This document shows positions 33,804 to 43,102 of a stretch of DNA of 64,000 nt, one piece after another. The translations under genes were made by a program, and so were the position numbers. The notes under the pieces were generated by a model. It worked only from the letters and a program-made list of their open reading frames with translations. It had not been told where the DNA came from and ran no database searches. Numbering within the stretch: the stretch's first letter is position 1; each line of letters starts with the position of its first letter. The DNA comes from Methanobacteriota archaeon (lineage in GTDB: Archaea > Halobacteriota > Methanomicrobia > Methanomicrobiales > Methanoculleaceae), in contig JAENYE010000002.1 of the NCBI GenBank assembly GCA_016841955.1, positions 375,344 through 439,343 of the forward strand, written 5' to 3'.

Positions 33804-34363
33804 CTCGACGTGAAGATATGATACTTCTCTTCCGGGCCCTCGATCTCGTGCAGGATCCGGCTGACGATCATCCGATCCGGGTGCGGGAGCGACTTGATCC
33901 GCCCGGAGATATCGGCGAAACTCTCGAACGGCTTCTTCCCCCGCTGCTCGATGATCTCCCACATCAGTTTCTTCCCGATGCCGGGGAGCAGGTGCAGCAT
34001 GTGGAACTTCGGCGTGATGGGCACGGACTTGTTGAAGAAGTCGACGAACCGCGGTTCGTTCTCGCGGACGATCTGCTCGACCACGAACGGCAGTTCCAGT
34101 TTTGCCGTCGCCGTCAGGTCGTCGTAGCTGATCCGCCGCTTGACACGCTCGATCTTCTCCCGCTCGGCATCGCCGATATAGACGCGGTCGTATATCTGGA
34201 TATCCGCACCCGCCTTCGGAACGAGCTCGAGCAGTTTGAACTGGTCCACCCCGACTGCCTGGACGACCGGTTCGCGCTTGTAGGCCGGACGCTGGTCGCT
34301 CATGTATCCCATAGGGAGGATATCGATAACTACCGCGTTCTCCTCTTTCCTTTCGGTCTTCAT
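33800..34363 (-). CDS. DUF655 family protein (OB-fold plus HhH)
   Basis: A 187-residue archaeal protein. The N-terminal half (VVIDILPMGYMSD, then VVQAVGVDQFKLLELVP) is probably an OB-like domain. The C-terminal half has helix-hairpin-helix character (HMLHLLPGIGKKLMWEIIEQRGKKPFESFADISGRIKSLPHPDRMIVSRILHEI). The family lies next to rpl21e, rpoF and ksgA in many archaea and presumably binds RNA; no experimental function is known to me. ATG 34363 is preceded by a GGTGGTG ribosome-binding site. Confidence 0.9.
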   Translation of the reverse strand: MKTERKEENAVVIDILPMGYMSDQRPAYKREPVVQAVGVDQFKLLELVPKAGADIQIYDRVYIGDAEREKIERVKRRISYDDLTATAKLELPFVVEQIVRENEPRFVDFFNKSVPITPKFHMLHLLPGIGKKLMWEIIEQRGKKPFESFADISGRIKSLPHPDRMIVSRILHEIEGPEEKYHIFTSR

Positions 34364-34380
34364 TGGCACCACCCCTTCGG

Positions 34381-34731
34381 TCAGAAGTGGGTCACTACCA
34401 GGTCAAGTATCTCGTCCAGCTCTTCCGGTGTAAGATTGAACCGTTCTTTGGCGTAGATGGCCCGCAGTTCGTCCCGGGTCCGCGGCATCAGGTTCGCGAT
34501 GCGGTAAGCGATCTCCTCTTTCATCTTCTCGAGTTTCAAGAGCTCGTCGACGAGGTCGCGAGCCTTCTCGGAAGATGTCTTTGAGAGATGATTGGCATGC
34601 TCAATACTCTTACGAAGCTCATAGGACATCTCCTCTCCGGACTCGAGCCGGGTTGCCTCCACGGAAAGGAGGGTATCACGCAGCTCGGGAAGCAGCATCC
34701 GCTCTTCGCTAACGATTCGTTTTACCTTCAT
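34381..34731 (-). CDS. rpoF: RNA polymerase subunit Rpo4 (RpoF, Rpb4 homologue)
   Basis: A 116-residue subunit forming the stalk of archaeal RNA polymerase with Rpo7. It begins MKVKRIVSEERMLLPELRDTL. A helical HRDC-like region follows (LLKLEKMKEEIAYRIANLMPRTRDELRAIYAKERFNLTPEELDEILDLV). It lies between rpl21e and the DUF655 gene, the usual archaeal order. Confidence 0.93.
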   Translation of the reverse strand: MKVKRIVSEERMLLPELRDTLLSVEATRLESGEEMSYELRKSIEHANHLSKTSSEKARDLVDELLKLEKMKEEIAYRIANLMPRTRDELRAIYAKERFNLTPEELDEILDLVVTHF

Positions 34732-34752
34732 GCCAATCACTACTGTTGAGGA

Positions 34753-35046
34753 TTACACTTTCTGCGCTTTTAGATGTTGCGGTCTCGCAATCACCTGTTT
34801 TATCGTCTCTCCATCCCTGACTTCGAGCACCCATGCGCGTCCGCGCTGTCCGATGACCGTGCCGGTCTTCCCGTGGAATCTCCGGTGGGGCATGCCCTTC
34901 TGGACGCTCGGCTCGACCACGACGTGCACCCTCTGCCCGATCTCGAAGTTCTGAATCACCGAGGTTACCGGGGGGATACCGCGTTTTCTGAGGTCCTTCT
35001 TGAACTTATACCGCGTCTTCTTGCGTGGTCCATTGTGATGTGCCAT
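34753..35046 (-). CDS. rpl21e: Ribosomal protein eL21
   Basis: A 97-residue SH3-like large-subunit protein (MAHHNGPRKKTRYKFKKDLR at the N-terminus; HRRFHGKTGTVIGQRGRAWVLEV in the core). Basic and normal length. Two bases separate its ATG from the stop of pus10. Confidence 0.97.
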   Translation of the reverse strand: MAHHNGPRKKTRYKFKKDLRKRGIPPVTSVIQNFEIGQRVHVVVEPSVQKGMPHRRFHGKTGTVIGQRGRAWVLEVRDGETIKQVIARPQHLKAQKV

Positions 35047-35048
35047 GA

Positions 35049-36287
35049 TTACTCACCATACTCGTTTGCTGTTTTGACCAGCACCACATCGAGGCTGACA
35101 ACACTTGCGGTGCGCCCCAGGATCTGGGCAAGGCTGGGCTGGGTTCTGCCGCTGTCACCCGATACCAGTTCTTTGATGTAGAGGCCCGCTTCGCCGACGA
35201 CTTCGACCCAGTATCTGTCGTCAACTCTACCCGTACATTCGATATCGAGGACCTGCCGTTCCCGAACTTTATCTGCCCGTCGGTGTGACACCCTTGTCGG
35301 GGTGCGCTGTCGTATCGTTACACCTTTTAACTGATCGAGGGCCGCCCCGAACTCATCTGGCGTTACAGAACCGTCGATCTCGACCAGGATCCTGTATTTT
35401 TTATGCGCTTTGTCGGATTTAAGGCTTTGCACCATCTTCCGATCCGCCCATCCGGCGAGGTGGACCGCCACCCTGCCATCGGCGCTCCGGTTGATCTCCT
35501 CCTCAAGCGCCGAGAGGTCCACCGACCGCTTCCGCGGCGCCTCGACCTCCATCACGAAGGGGCGGCCCGACCCGAGCATCCGGGCGTCGATATCCTCCCG
35601 CCCGGCCCCGTGCAGGACGGCGTTCTCCGCGTCGAAGGCTTCGATCGTCGGCCGGCCTACCAGCTCCTCGACGGAATCGGCATACTGCTTGCCGGTAAAG
35701 TTGCACCGCTCGCATCCCGCCCCCCGGCACGCCCGGCAGTCCCAGTGGGTCTGGGGGATGCCCCGCTCGTACTTCAGGTACCGGCCGAAAAAGAAGACGG
35801 GGTTGACCTGCACCTCGACGGTGCCTTCCGCAAGGTCGAGGATCGCCACGACGTCGGGCCGTTTGAGGTCGGCCGTCTTCCCGGAGAGGGCCGAGACGGC
35901 CTTCCCTACTTCCCGGTTCATCTCCGCCTTCAGCGGTTCCGGGTCGCGGAGGGAGAGGTCGCTCCAGACCGTCTCCTCGCTCTCCGTGACAAGCGGCGGC
36001 ACTTTCGTCCCGATAAGAAACGTATCGAACTCGATATCGCGGAACGCCTCGACGACCTTCGCGGCCCAGGCATCGGTATGGGAGAGCTCGCCGCCGCAGA
36101 TCCAGCAGGATTCCGGATCCGGTTCGTGATGCGGCTCGTTTGCCGCGATCTCCCGCGTTATCCGGAGTGAGCGGCCACGCTCCTCGTTCGTCAGCCCAAA
36201 CGACCGCTTGCCGAAGAAACGCCCGAGGCAGTGGTTGCAGGTATCGCCGTATTCAAGAATTGCTTCTACCTCTTTTATGATATCCAT
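35049..36287 (-). CDS. pus10: tRNA pseudouridine synthase Pus10
   Basis: A 412-residue enzyme making pseudouridine at tRNA positions 54 and 55. The N-terminal zinc-binding motif is YGDTCNHCLGRFFG with ESCWICGG, followed by a THUMP-containing region. A second CRACRGAGCERC cluster follows. The catalytic domain begins GAGREDIDARMLGSGRPFVMEV, with the catalytic Asp in REDIDAR. The C-terminus reads VEVVGEAGLYIKELVSGDSGRTQPSLAQIL. It abuts trmY; the two act in sequence on position 54. Confidence 0.96.
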   Translation of the reverse strand: MDIIKEVEAILEYGDTCNHCLGRFFGKRSFGLTNEERGRSLRITREIAANEPHHEPDPESCWICGGELSHTDAWAAKVVEAFRDIEFDTFLIGTKVPPLVTESEETVWSDLSLRDPEPLKAEMNREVGKAVSALSGKTADLKRPDVVAILDLAEGTVEVQVNPVFFFGRYLKYERGIPQTHWDCRACRGAGCERCNFTGKQYADSVEELVGRPTIEAFDAENAVLHGAGREDIDARMLGSGRPFVMEVEAPRKRSVDLSALEEEINRSADGRVAVHLAGWADRKMVQSLKSDKAHKKYRILVEIDGSVTPDEFGAALDQLKGVTIRQRTPTRVSHRRADKVRERQVLDIECTGRVDDRYWVEVVGEAGLYIKELVSGDSGRTQPSLAQILGRTASVVSLDVVLVKTANEYGE

Positions 36288-36856
36288 CAGGATTCCCTCC
36301 GGTCCATCTCGTTTAAGAGGACGGTGATAGTGTGATCGGCATGCAGCGACCGCGGCCCCACCGAGTAGCGGGGGTAGCCCGCGATCAGGTCCTGCTCCTC
36401 TGCAGTGAAGTTGTGGTGGTCGGAGAGGAGGCAGGCTTCCGGGAGCGCCTGAACGGTCCTGATATCCTCTCCCGCCTCGTCGAGAACCGCAAACGGGATC
36501 TCCGCAAGCAGCCTTGCGAGCCCGCCGCGGCGTACGTAGACGCCCGGGGTCGACTCCCTGAACTCGTCCCCGCAGGGGATCGAGAGCGCCTTCTTGATCA
36601 GGGCGGCGCTGCTCCGCTCGTCCGGCGAGAGGTAGCGGACCTCGCTACCCCGGAAGAGGACGGTCTTCTCCGGACCGGGCTCCCCGCAGAGGATAAGGTA
36701 ACACTCGACGTCGCGCCGGAGGTCGTGGGAGAGGAAGAACGAGGAATTGATGCAGCGGCAGAGGACGTCCATCCTCCCCGCGCTGCCCGGAAGATCGTTG
36801 AGGCTGAAGGTGCCGCTCGTTGCGGCAAGGTGGCCCACGACGGCAAACCGCTTCAT
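36287..36856 (-). CDS. trmY: tRNA (pseudouridine54-N1)-methyltransferase TrmY
   Basis: A 189-residue SPOUT (trefoil-knot) methyltransferase, forming N1-methylpseudouridine at position 54 from the product of Pus10. Visible are the N-terminal [32 protein letters not shown], a central [18 protein letters not shown] and the knot region [14 protein letters not shown] and [12 protein letters not shown]. It overlaps pus10 by one base and srp54 by four. Confidence 0.95.
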   Translation of the reverse strand: MKRFAVVGHLAATSGTFSLNDLPGSAGRMDVLCRCINSSFFLSHDLRRDVECYLILCGEPGPEKTVLFRGSEVRYLSPDERSSAALIKKALSIPCGDEFRESTPGVYVRRGGLARLLAEIPFAVLDEAGEDIRTVQALPEACLLSDHHNFTAEEQDLIAGYPRYSVGPRSLHADHTITVLLNEMDRRES

Positions 36857-38184
36857 CTACTGGGTCCGCCGAACTTCTTCATCATGCGCTGCATGTTGAA
36901 CTTGCCGCCGCCCATGCCCCGCATGCCCTTCAAGGCACGCTGCATGATCTTGTAGTACTTGATGAGGTCCCGGACGTCGTCGGGCGTCACCCCGGCACCC
37001 CGGGCGATGCGCTGGATCCGCGAGCTCCCGATCATCGACGGGTCGTCGAGCTCCGGGGGCGTCATCGAGTCCATGATCACCTTATAGCGCTGCATCTTGG
37101 TGCTGGTGATGTCGTAGGCGTCGTCCGGGATCTGCATCCCGCCGAGGGGGAGCATGCTCATGATCTGCTTCAAGGGCCCCATCTTGTTCAACGCCTCGAG
37201 CTGCTTGTACATGTCCCGGAGCGTGAACCTGCCCTTGAGCATGGCGTTGACGTCGATATCCTCGGCCGAGACCGCCTCTTCCGCCCGCTCGACGAGCGCT
37301 TTCAAGTCGCCCATCCCGAGCAGCCGGGAGATGAACCCGTCCGGGTCGAACCTCTCAAGGTCCTCGATCGTCTCGCCGCTCCCGATGAAGACGATGCCGC
37401 TCTGCGTCTCCGAGACTGCCGAAAGCGCGCCGCCGCCCCGTGCGGTGCCGTCCATCTTCGTGACGAGGACGCCGTCGATCCCGATCGCCTCGTGGAACCG
37501 GCGGGCCTGCTCGCTCGCCTGCTGGCCGAGCGCCGCGTCGATCACCAGCCAGCGGTGTTCGGCGTGCGAGATCTCGTTGATGTTGACGATCTCCTCGATC
37601 AGGTTCTCCTCGAGGGCGTGCCGCCCCTGAGTGTCGATGATGATCACTTCATACAACTTGCGGAACTTAGGCAGGCCTTCCCGGACGATCCGGAGCGCGT
37701 CGGGCTCGTTCGGGTCGCCGAAGCAGGGGACGCTGATCCGGTCGCAGAGTGTCTTGAGCTGGTCGTACGCACCCGGCCGGAAGGTATCGGCACAGATCAC
37801 CCCGACCCGCAGCCCTTTGCGCTGGAAGTAGCGGGCAAGCTTCGCGGTCGTCGTGGTCTTCCCGCTCCCCTGCAACCCTGCCATCAGGATCGTCTGGGGC
37901 CCGAGCGTCACCTCGCCCGGCGTTCCCATCAGCCGGACGAGTTCCTGGTAGACGATCCGCAGGACGTGCTCCCGGACACCCATCCCCTTCGGGGGTTCCT
38001 CCTCGAGGGCACGCTGCTTGATCGCCTGGGAGAGCTGCATCACGAGTTTGACGTTGACGTCGGCGGAGAGGAGCGCCCGCTGCAGGTCACGCACCAGTTC
38101 ATCGACCGCCGCCCGGTCGATCACCGTCTTGCCGGCGAGTTTCTTGACGGCGTCCTTTAAGGACGTACCGAGGTTATCGAGCAT
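36853..38184 (-). CDS. srp54: Signal recognition particle protein SRP54
   Basis: A 443-residue NG plus M-domain GTPase that binds signal sequences and 7S RNA. G1 is [16 protein letters not shown] is G3, TKMDG is G4, with RGGGALS nearby. The M-domain is methionine-rich ([28 protein letters not shown] and [27 protein letters not shown]). It lies next to ftsY with a one-base overlap, so receptor and particle are co-expressed. Confidence 0.98.
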   Translation of the reverse strand: MLDNLGTSLKDAVKKLAGKTVIDRAAVDELVRDLQRALLSADVNVKLVMQLSQAIKQRALEEEPPKGMGVREHVLRIVYQELVRLMGTPGEVTLGPQTILMAGLQGSGKTTTTAKLARYFQRKGLRVGVICADTFRPGAYDQLKTLCDRISVPCFGDPNEPDALRIVREGLPKFRKLYEVIIIDTQGRHALEENLIEEIVNINEISHAEHRWLVIDAALGQQASEQARRFHEAIGIDGVLVTKMDGTARGGGALSAVSETQSGIVFIGSGETIEDLERFDPDGFISRLLGMGDLKALVERAEEAVSAEDIDVNAMLKGRFTLRDMYKQLEALNKMGPLKQIMSMLPLGGMQIPDDAYDITSTKMQRYKVIMDSMTPPELDDPSMIGSSRIQRIARGAGVTPDDVRDLIKYYKIMQRALKGMRGMGGGKFNMQRMMKKFGGPSR

Positions 38185-39254
38185 CAGGCCTCATCTCCCA
38201 GAAGTTCGTTCACCACGACCCGGGGCTCAAACGGTATGATATCGTCGTAGCCCTGGCCGGTCCCGAGGAAAAGGATCGGTTTTCCGACGGTATGCGCAAC
38301 CGATATGGCCGCACCCCCCTTCGGGTCCATATCCGCCTTCGTCAGGACGACCGCGTCGGTGCCGACGGCCTTGTTGAACTCATCGGCCCGGATGACCGCA
38401 TCGTTCCCCGCCACCGCCTCGTCGACGTAGACGACGAGGTCGGGCTTCATGACCCGCCGGATCTTCTCGAGCTGGTTCATGAGGTTCGCCCGGTTGTGGA
38501 ACCGGCCGGCCGTATCAGCGAGGACGACGTCGATATCGTGCGCTTTCGCGTACTGGACCGCGTCGAAGAGGACCGCGGAGGGGTCGGCACCCGCCTGGTG
38601 CTGGATCACCTTGATCCCGAGACGGTCGGCGTGGGTCCGGATCTGCTCGATCGCCCCGGCGCGGTAGGTATCGCCGGCGCCGATCACGACCGAGAACCCG
38701 TTCTTCTGGAGGTAGTTGCCGACCTTTGCGACAGTCGTCGTCTTGCCTGTCCCGTTCACGCCGGTGAAGAGGACCTTCACCGGGCGTTCGCGCCCCTCAA
38801 TGAAGTCACGCAGATCGAGACCGTCACCCAGCACGCCGCAGAGCGCGGACCGCAGGGTCGACGCGACCAGGTCGTCGACCGAGGAGCCGATCTTCTTGTG
38901 CTGGCCCACGAGGTCTCTTCGCATCCGGCCGATGATCTCGTCCGTGACCGGGAGTGCGACATCGTTTTCCAGGAGAACCATCTCGAGTTCGAACAGCGGC
39001 TCCTCGACATCCTTCTCCCGGAGGAGGATCTCCCGCTCCCGGACAAGAACCTTCACCTTTTTAAAAAGCGTGGGTTTCTCCCGCTCTTTCTCCGGAGCCT
39101 CCTCCTCAAAGACCGGGGGTTCGGGCTCCGCAGCCTGCGCTTCCTCAAATCCCTCGGTAACCGGGGGTGCCGGTTCGGCCCCGGCAGCTTCCTCGATATT
39201 CGAGGCGAATTGGGTCCTGATATTCTGAAGTTTTTTCTTTAAGGAATCAAACAT
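38184..39254 (-). CDS. ftsY: Signal recognition particle receptor FtsY
   Basis: A 356-residue SRP GTPase receptor. An acidic, Pro/Glu-rich A domain spans about 20-75. The NG domain carries [16 protein letters not shown] (G1), [13 protein letters not shown] (G3) and [15 protein letters not shown] (G4). No transmembrane helix; it docks to the membrane peripherally. The amphipathic N-terminus ([12 protein letters not shown]) fits membrane binding. Confidence 0.97.
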   Translation of the reverse strand: MFDSLKKKLQNIRTQFASNIEEAAGAEPAPPVTEGFEEAQAAEPEPPVFEEEAPEKEREKPTLFKKVKVLVREREILLREKDVEEPLFELEMVLLENDVALPVTDEIIGRMRRDLVGQHKKIGSSVDDLVASTLRSALCGVLGDGLDLRDFIEGRERPVKVLFTGVNGTGKTTTVAKVGNYLQKNGFSVVIGAGDTYRAGAIEQIRTHADRLGIKVIQHQAGADPSAVLFDAVQYAKAHDIDVVLADTAGRFHNRANLMNQLEKIRRVMKPDLVVYVDEAVAGNDAVIRADEFNKAVGTDAVVLTKADMDPKGGAAISVAHTVGKPILFLGTGQGYDDIIPFEPRVVVNELLGDEA

Positions 39255-39256
39255 TA

Positions 39257-39712
39257 TCAGCTTCCGCCCTGGCCTGCCTGGGCCTGCCGGGCCCCCCGGT
39301 AAGCCGCCTCGAGGCGGCGGGAGATCTCCGTTGCCTGCCCCTGCAACTGCTCGACCGAACCTGCGACTTTCTTCTCCACCGCCTCAAGTTCGGTTATCCG
39401 ATCCTGGAGATACTCCATTGCATCAGCGCTGGCTCGTTCGACCGAGACGTCGGCCCCGATGTTCACCAGAACATGACCGGCATCGAGCACCTTCACCCGA
39501 AGAAAAGCGCCGCCCCCGATGGGGAGAAGAACGGCACCGTCCTTGTTCTCCTCGATGGCCCGGAGGGTCTCGATGGCGGCGGCGGATTCAAGGCGCTGCT
39601 GCTCGATCATCGAAAGCTGCTGCGTCAGGAGTTCTATCTGCTGCCCGTACTCGTTCAAGTACATCTGGAGAGTCTGTATCTCGCGAGGATCTGCCCGGTC
39701 CACATCATTCAC
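39257..39712 (-). CDS. pfdA: Prefoldin alpha subunit
   Basis: A 151-residue co-chaperone with two long coiled-coil helices (PREIQTLQMYLNEYGQQIELLTQQLSMIEQQRLESAAAIETL and the C-terminal DRITELEAVEKKVAGSVEQLQGQATEISRRLEAAY). They flank a beta hairpin (GAVLLPIGGGAFLRVKV and GHVLVNIGADVSVERA). The start is GTG 39712, overlapping the end of rpl18a. The beta subunit is not encoded here. Confidence 0.95.
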   Translation of the reverse strand: MNDVDRADPREIQTLQMYLNEYGQQIELLTQQLSMIEQQRLESAAAIETLRAIEENKDGAVLLPIGGGAFLRVKVLDAGHVLVNIGADVSVERASADAMEYLQDRITELEAVEKKVAGSVEQLQGQATEISRRLEAAYRGARQAQAGQGGS

Positions 39713-39896
39713 CAGCTACTACGTTAACCGACTCGATGGTGATATAACTTCTCTTCAGGCGGTGTTTGCTCCCGATATCCGCGAAAGTTCTCTCTTTTGC
39801 CTGGTTCTCGTTCGGGGCGCAGATTACCTTGCGGTACGGTTTCCACTCGTTGTTGATCTTACACGCGCCTACAATTTCAAACGTCTGGTTCTCCAT
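39705..39896 (-). CDS. rpl18a: Ribosomal protein eL20 (L18Ae/LX)
   Basis: A 63-residue basic ribosomal protein (MENQTFEIVGACKINNEWKPYRKVI, then NQAKERTFADIGSKHRLKRSYITIESV). ATG 39896 gives the conserved N-terminus; an upstream in-frame start at 39920 adds eight unlike residues. It sits between aIF6 and prefoldin alpha, the standard archaeal order. Confidence 0.95.
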   Translation of the reverse strand: MENQTFEIVGACKINNEWKPYRKVICAPNENQAKERTFADIGSKHRLKRSYITIESVNVVAGE

Positions 39897-39903
39897 GACT
39901 GTA

Positions 39904-40566
39904 TCACTCCAAAAACCCAAAGACTTCCTCTATTCGTCCCAGCTCAAACCCTGTCGTAACGGATCCTGCGATGTACCCCTTGCTGTTTGCAAGGAGCCCG
40001 GAGCCCACGAGACCGCTTCCCATGTTAATCGAACCGAGGCCGATCGGAAGGTCGACGACCCGCTCGAGGTTGGCAATCTCCGTATCGTTGGCCCTCGGGT
40101 GGACGAGAATACCCTTGTTCGTCGCGGACCCGGCCATGCCGACGGTCTTGATACCGCCTAGCGTTAGCCGGATCACCGGCACAGAGAGGAACGACCCGAT
40201 CTCCTCGGCTACATCGATCTCCATCTCGGGATGGACGGCGGCAACATAGTCGTTTGCGAGAATCACGTTGCCCGCCGCGTTCATGGTGCCCTCGAGCAGG
40301 AGGACCTCCCGGTACTCCTTAAGGACCGCCAGTTCCTCGTCGGTAACGAGGCCGCTGACGACCAGGCCCTGGCTGTTTCCCGCAACAAGCGAGCCGATGA
40401 TGCTGCTGCCCTGAATATAGGTGTTCACGATCTCGACATCGAGTTCGCGTGCAAGAGCCCCGGTGAACTCCCCGGGCGCCCCGGGATACACGATCGCTAT
40501 ATCCTCAAAGACGCGGGCGTAAACGCCGATGTTCGGATCGCCGGACAGATCGATCGTCCCTGTCAT
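39904..40566 (-). CDS. eif6: Translation initiation factor aIF6
   Basis: A 220-residue anti-association factor that binds the large ribosomal subunit. It shows the five-fold alpha-beta repeats of the pentein fold. Examples are [56 protein letters not shown] and [23 protein letters not shown]. Normal length. One base separates it from rpl31e. Confidence 0.96.
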   Translation of the reverse strand: MTGTIDLSGDPNIGVYARVFEDIAIVYPGAPGEFTGALARELDVEIVNTYIQGSSIIGSLVAGNSQGLVVSGLVTDEELAVLKEYREVLLLEGTMNAAGNVILANDYVAAVHPEMEIDVAEEIGSFLSVPVIRLTLGGIKTVGMAGSATNKGILVHPRANDTEIANLERVVDLPIGLGSINMGSGLVGSGLLANSKGYIAGSVTTGFELGRIEEVFGFLE

Positions 40567-40567
40567 C

Positions 40568-40831
40568 TCACTCCTCGGCGAGCTCGGCCTGGACCTGCCC
40601 GTCCTCGAACTTCATCGCGCGGACGCGAATCTTTCGCGGGGGCTTTGAACTGCCGTTCTCCCAGACCTTCTCGTTGATACTCTTATCCAGTTTGACGTCC
40701 TCGCTCTTCATGTGCCGTACAAGAAACGCCCTGATGTCCTTGATGGCGGTGTTGCCCCGTTTCCACCGGGGTGCACGCTTCACCTCGCGGAGAGGGATGA
40801 TATAGATATGTTCCTTCAATGCCTCTGCCAT
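40568..40831 (-). CDS. rpl31e: Ribosomal protein eL31
   Basis: An 87-residue large-subunit protein ([53 protein letters not shown], then [15 protein letters not shown]). It follows rpl39e by four bases. Confidence 0.96.
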   Translation of the reverse strand: MAEALKEHIYIIPLREVKRAPRWKRGNTAIKDIRAFLVRHMKSEDVKLDKSINEKVWENGSSKPPRKIRVRAMKFEDGQVQAELAEE

Positions 40832-40835
40832 AGTC

Positions 40836-40988
40836 TTACACCTTCAGGGAGCTCCGCCTCCAGTTGCGCCGCTTCGGATGCGACGCAACCGCACGGTTGG
40901 TCCTGATCATCACCCATGCCGGCACGCGGCGGTTCTGCTCGCATGCCTTTGCCAGCCGGATCTTCCGGCCCTTCATTAACTTGCTCAT
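40836..40988 (-). CDS. rpl39e: Ribosomal protein eL39
   Basis: A 50-residue highly basic protein ([21 protein letters not shown], then [22 protein letters not shown]), a standard length for eL39. The larger open frame back to 41159 is antisense noise inside the PP-loop gene; ATG 40988 begins the family sequence. Confidence 0.95.
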   Translation of the reverse strand: MSKLMKGRKIRLAKACEQNRRVPAWVMIRTNRAVASHPKRRNWRRSSLKV

Positions 40989-41007
40989 AACTCTCACTCT
41001 CGTATTC

Positions 41008-41598
41008 TCAGGTATCCTTCCTGCCGACCACCAGCGACTGCAGGTGATGGGAAGGAAAGAACGACGCAGGATCGATACCGCGAGCACGGATCGCGCTGCG
41101 GATCTCCCCTTCGTAGTCGCCGTTCCCGATGACGCCCGTCTCCCCGTACCGCACCACAAGCAGCCGTCCGGCGAGGCGTTCGACCTCCTGTTTCCCGTAG
41201 CCGAGGAGCGGCCGGACGTAGGAGCAGCCTGTGGTCATCTCCAGGTGCTGCACCTCGGATCGTTCGATCCGGGGAACCCTGTCTTCCCGGCGGGTGCCGT
41301 CGCCGACCACCGCATACTCGCGGGAGAGGGTCTCGATCGCCGTCCGGTGGACCATGTCGATCGCGTCGTTGGGGTAACCACACGTTAGAAGCAGGTCGAC
41401 AGCCTCATCGAGCAGGTCTCTCCCGAGCACCCTTTTCTTGAAGGGAAGGTTCAGGGCGGCTGCCGCAGCCCGCACCCCCGGAACCTCACGGTCGGGATCG
41501 AATACACAGGTATTCAGTTCCACGCCGTAGTCGCGCGCGAGCATGATTGCCGCCAGCGCGCTGTCTTTCCCTCCCGAGAAGAGCACACCTGCTTCCAT
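41008..41598 (-). CDS. PP-loop ATP pyrophosphatase (predicted tRNA-modification enzyme)
   Basis: A 196-residue adenine-nucleotide alpha-hydrolase with an N-terminal PP-loop ([10 protein letters not shown], residues 7-16). Further family segments are [45 protein letters not shown]. This archaeal group (COG2117-like) is predicted to thiolate or amidate a substrate by adenylation. Its place between ribosomal genes suggests an RNA or translation substrate. Its start overlaps the PDCD5-like gene's stop by one base. Confidence 0.85.
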   Translation of the reverse strand: MEAGVLFSGGKDSALAAIMLARDYGVELNTCVFDPDREVPGVRAAAAALNLPFKKRVLGRDLLDEAVDLLLTCGYPNDAIDMVHRTAIETLSREYAVVGDGTRREDRVPRIERSEVQHLEMTTGCSYVRPLLGYGKQEVERLAGRLLVVRYGETGVIGNGDYEGEIRSAIRARGIDPASFFPSHHLQSLVVGRKDT

Positions 41599-41936
41599 TA
41601 CTTCCGCGTAATCCTGAACTCTTTCTTCGACGGTGTCAACTGGGCAAGCAGGCTTTTCAACTGCTCGTCGGTGATCCGCTGCCGGACCCTGCCGCTCTGC
41701 GCCAGCATCACCAGTTGCTGCTCGACCGCTTTCGCAAACTCCGGCCGGGTCAACTTGATGGTATTGAGCCTCTCCCTCGCTTCAGGTTCGAGGATCTCCA
41801 TGAGTGCGGCGCGGATCTGTGAGTCGATCTGCTGCTGGCGTGCTGCCTCTTCCTCCATAGAATGCTGATCCATCGCCTGCCGTTGCATCTGTTCCATCTT
41901 CCGGCGGCGGAGTTCCGCGAGTTCGTCGTCTACCAT
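41598..41936 (-). CDS. PDCD5-family DNA-binding protein
   Basis: A 112-residue helical protein of the archaeal/eukaryotic PDCD5 (TFAR19) family. The N-terminal helix is LAELRRRKMEQMQRQA, then a three-helix bundle ALMEILEPEARERLNTIKLTRPEFAKAVEQQLVMLAQSGRVRQRITDEQLKSLLAQL. Eukaryotic PDCD5 interacts with the chaperonin CCT; archaeal function is unclear. It is the usual neighbour of rps19e. Confidence 0.93.
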   Translation of the reverse strand: MVDDELAELRRRKMEQMQRQAMDQHSMEEEAARQQQIDSQIRAALMEILEPEARERLNTIKLTRPEFAKAVEQQLVMLAQSGRVRQRITDEQLKSLLAQLTPSKKEFRITRK

Positions 41937-41955
41937 CAGTCATACCTCCTTTCAA

Positions 41956-42405
41956 TCAGTATTTCGCAAGACCCGGCGCAATCGTGGTGACCTGGTCCTT
42001 CAGGCCGTTTGCGACGTTGTCGAGGAAAGACCTGCCGGCCGCAGTGACCGTGCGCCCTCCGCTCGAATGGGAGACGTACCCCGCCGCTTCGAGCTGCTGG
42101 AAGAGTTTCCGGACGATGGATCCGCTTCCCCGCCTGAACTGGGAGGGCGCCGAACCCCGGTTACGCTTGCCGCCGTAGACGGAGCGCATTCTCTGGATAC
42201 CGATCGGACCGTCGGTGTAGATACGCCGGAGAACCGACGCCGCACGCACATACCACCAGTCATCATTCTCGGGAGGCATCTCTTTATGTACCCCCGTCTT
42301 TGCAAAAGCGGCCCAGTCAGGGGGCTGAATCTGCGGGTTTTTCTTGAGTTCTTCTGCCACCTGCCGGATGAACATATCGGCAGGGATGTCATATACAGTC
42401 GTCAT
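41956..42405 (-). CDS. rps19e: Ribosomal protein eS19
   Basis: A 149-residue small-subunit protein (TVYDIPADMFIRQVAEELKKNPQIQPPDWAAFAKTGVHKEMPP, then WWYVRAASVLRRIYTDGPIGIQRMRSVYGGKRNRG). Normal length. A TATA-like element at 42458-42466 offers an internal promoter. Confidence 0.97.
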   Translation of the reverse strand: MTTVYDIPADMFIRQVAEELKKNPQIQPPDWAAFAKTGVHKEMPPENDDWWYVRAASVLRRIYTDGPIGIQRMRSVYGGKRNRGSAPSQFRRGSGSIVRKLFQQLEAAGYVSHSSGGRTVTAAGRSFLDNVANGLKDQVTTIAPGLAKY

Positions 42406-42456
42406 AGATGAACCTCACTCTCGCTAACAGTCTTTACATATTCGTCCAGTGATGTT

Positions 42457-42717
42457 TTATATATTTCGAGGATTGTGCCCGGACGATCGGCTCCGCCGCT
42501 CCGTGAGGACAAGCGTCCGCCCCCGGACCTCAACGAGAACCGCACCGGCCGACGCCGCCACCTCCTCGGGATCGACCTCGGTGTTCCGGAGCCATCTCAC
42601 CTTGACGACCTTCCGGTCTTTGAGCTGGCGCCGGATCTCGTCGATCATGACGCTTGTGATGCCCCGTTTTCCCACCCAGATGGTGGGCTTGAGATCCTGA
42701 AACGATTCTTTCCTCAT
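42457..42717 (-). CDS. YhbY/CRM-domain RNA-binding protein
   Basis: An 86-residue CRS1/YhbY (CRM) domain protein. The motif is DLKPTIWVGKRGITSVMIDEIRRQLKDRKVVKVRWLRNTE; the typical GxxG loop appears as GKRG. CRM proteins bind rRNA or pre-50S particles. ATG 42717 overlaps the stop of the RNase P subunit gene by four bases. Confidence 0.92.
   Translation of the reverse strand: MRKESFQDLKPTIWVGKRGITSVMIDEIRRQLKDRKVVKVRWLRNTEVDPEEVAASAGAVLVEVRGRTLVLTERRSRSSGHNPRNI
42458..42466 (-). promoter_or_regulatory. Internal promoter ahead of rps19e
   Basis: On the minus strand AAATATATAAAA-like, overlapping the last codons of the YhbY gene and about 55 bases before the rps19e ATG. It may allow the downstream ribosomal genes to be transcribed apart from the RNase P gene. 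Confidence 0.45.
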
Positions 42718-43031
42718 GGTTGAGGCCTCCCGACCGGATACCGTGACCGGTGCCCGCAGGCAAGACAGGTGACGACCACACGGCCCCGGTGGATCCTGAC
42801 CCGGGCGTTCGATCCCGGGACCAGGTAGGTATTGCACCGGCGGCAGAAGCGGCGTTTCAACGGCCGTTCAATCCGTATCCGGTGGCGCATGCCGATCTTC
42901 CGGGCCAGTTCCACACAGCGGTTGCTCCAGGTGGGGTTTTCCGGGTAGAACTCCGCAGCACGCGCAAAGAGGATGGCGATCCTCTCGCGGGCGAGTCTCC
43001 GGGAGCCTGATTTTCGTGTAGTATCTGCCAT
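42714..43031 (-). CDS. rnp4: Ribonuclease P protein component 4 (Rpp21 homologue)
   Basis: A 105-residue zinc-ribbon protein of archaeal RNase P, which trims tRNA 5' leaders. N-terminal helices (RLARERIAILFARAAEFYPENPTWSNRCVELARKIGMRHRIRIERPLKRRFCRRC) lead into a ribbon with CRRC and CLACGH zinc ligands. ATG 43031 matches the family. A TATA box at 43077-43088 makes this the first gene of the 19-gene translation run. Confidence 0.93.
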   Translation of the reverse strand: MADTTRKSGSRRLARERIAILFARAAEFYPENPTWSNRCVELARKIGMRHRIRIERPLKRRFCRRCNTYLVPGSNARVRIHRGRVVVTCLACGHRSRYPVGRPQP

Positions 43032-43076
43032 GGTACGATCCGTTCCAATGGTGGGTCTTGAGATTGGAGGCGGGAG

Positions 43077-43088
43077 GATATATAAGAG
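43077..43088 (-). promoter_or_regulatory. Promoter of the translation/targeting gene run
   Basis: CTCTTATATATC on the minus strand, about 50 bases before the RNP4 ATG. It is the only strong TATA element at the head of the run extending to 32449. Confidence 0.5.
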
Positions 43089-43102
43089 TTTGATGCACGG
43101 GG

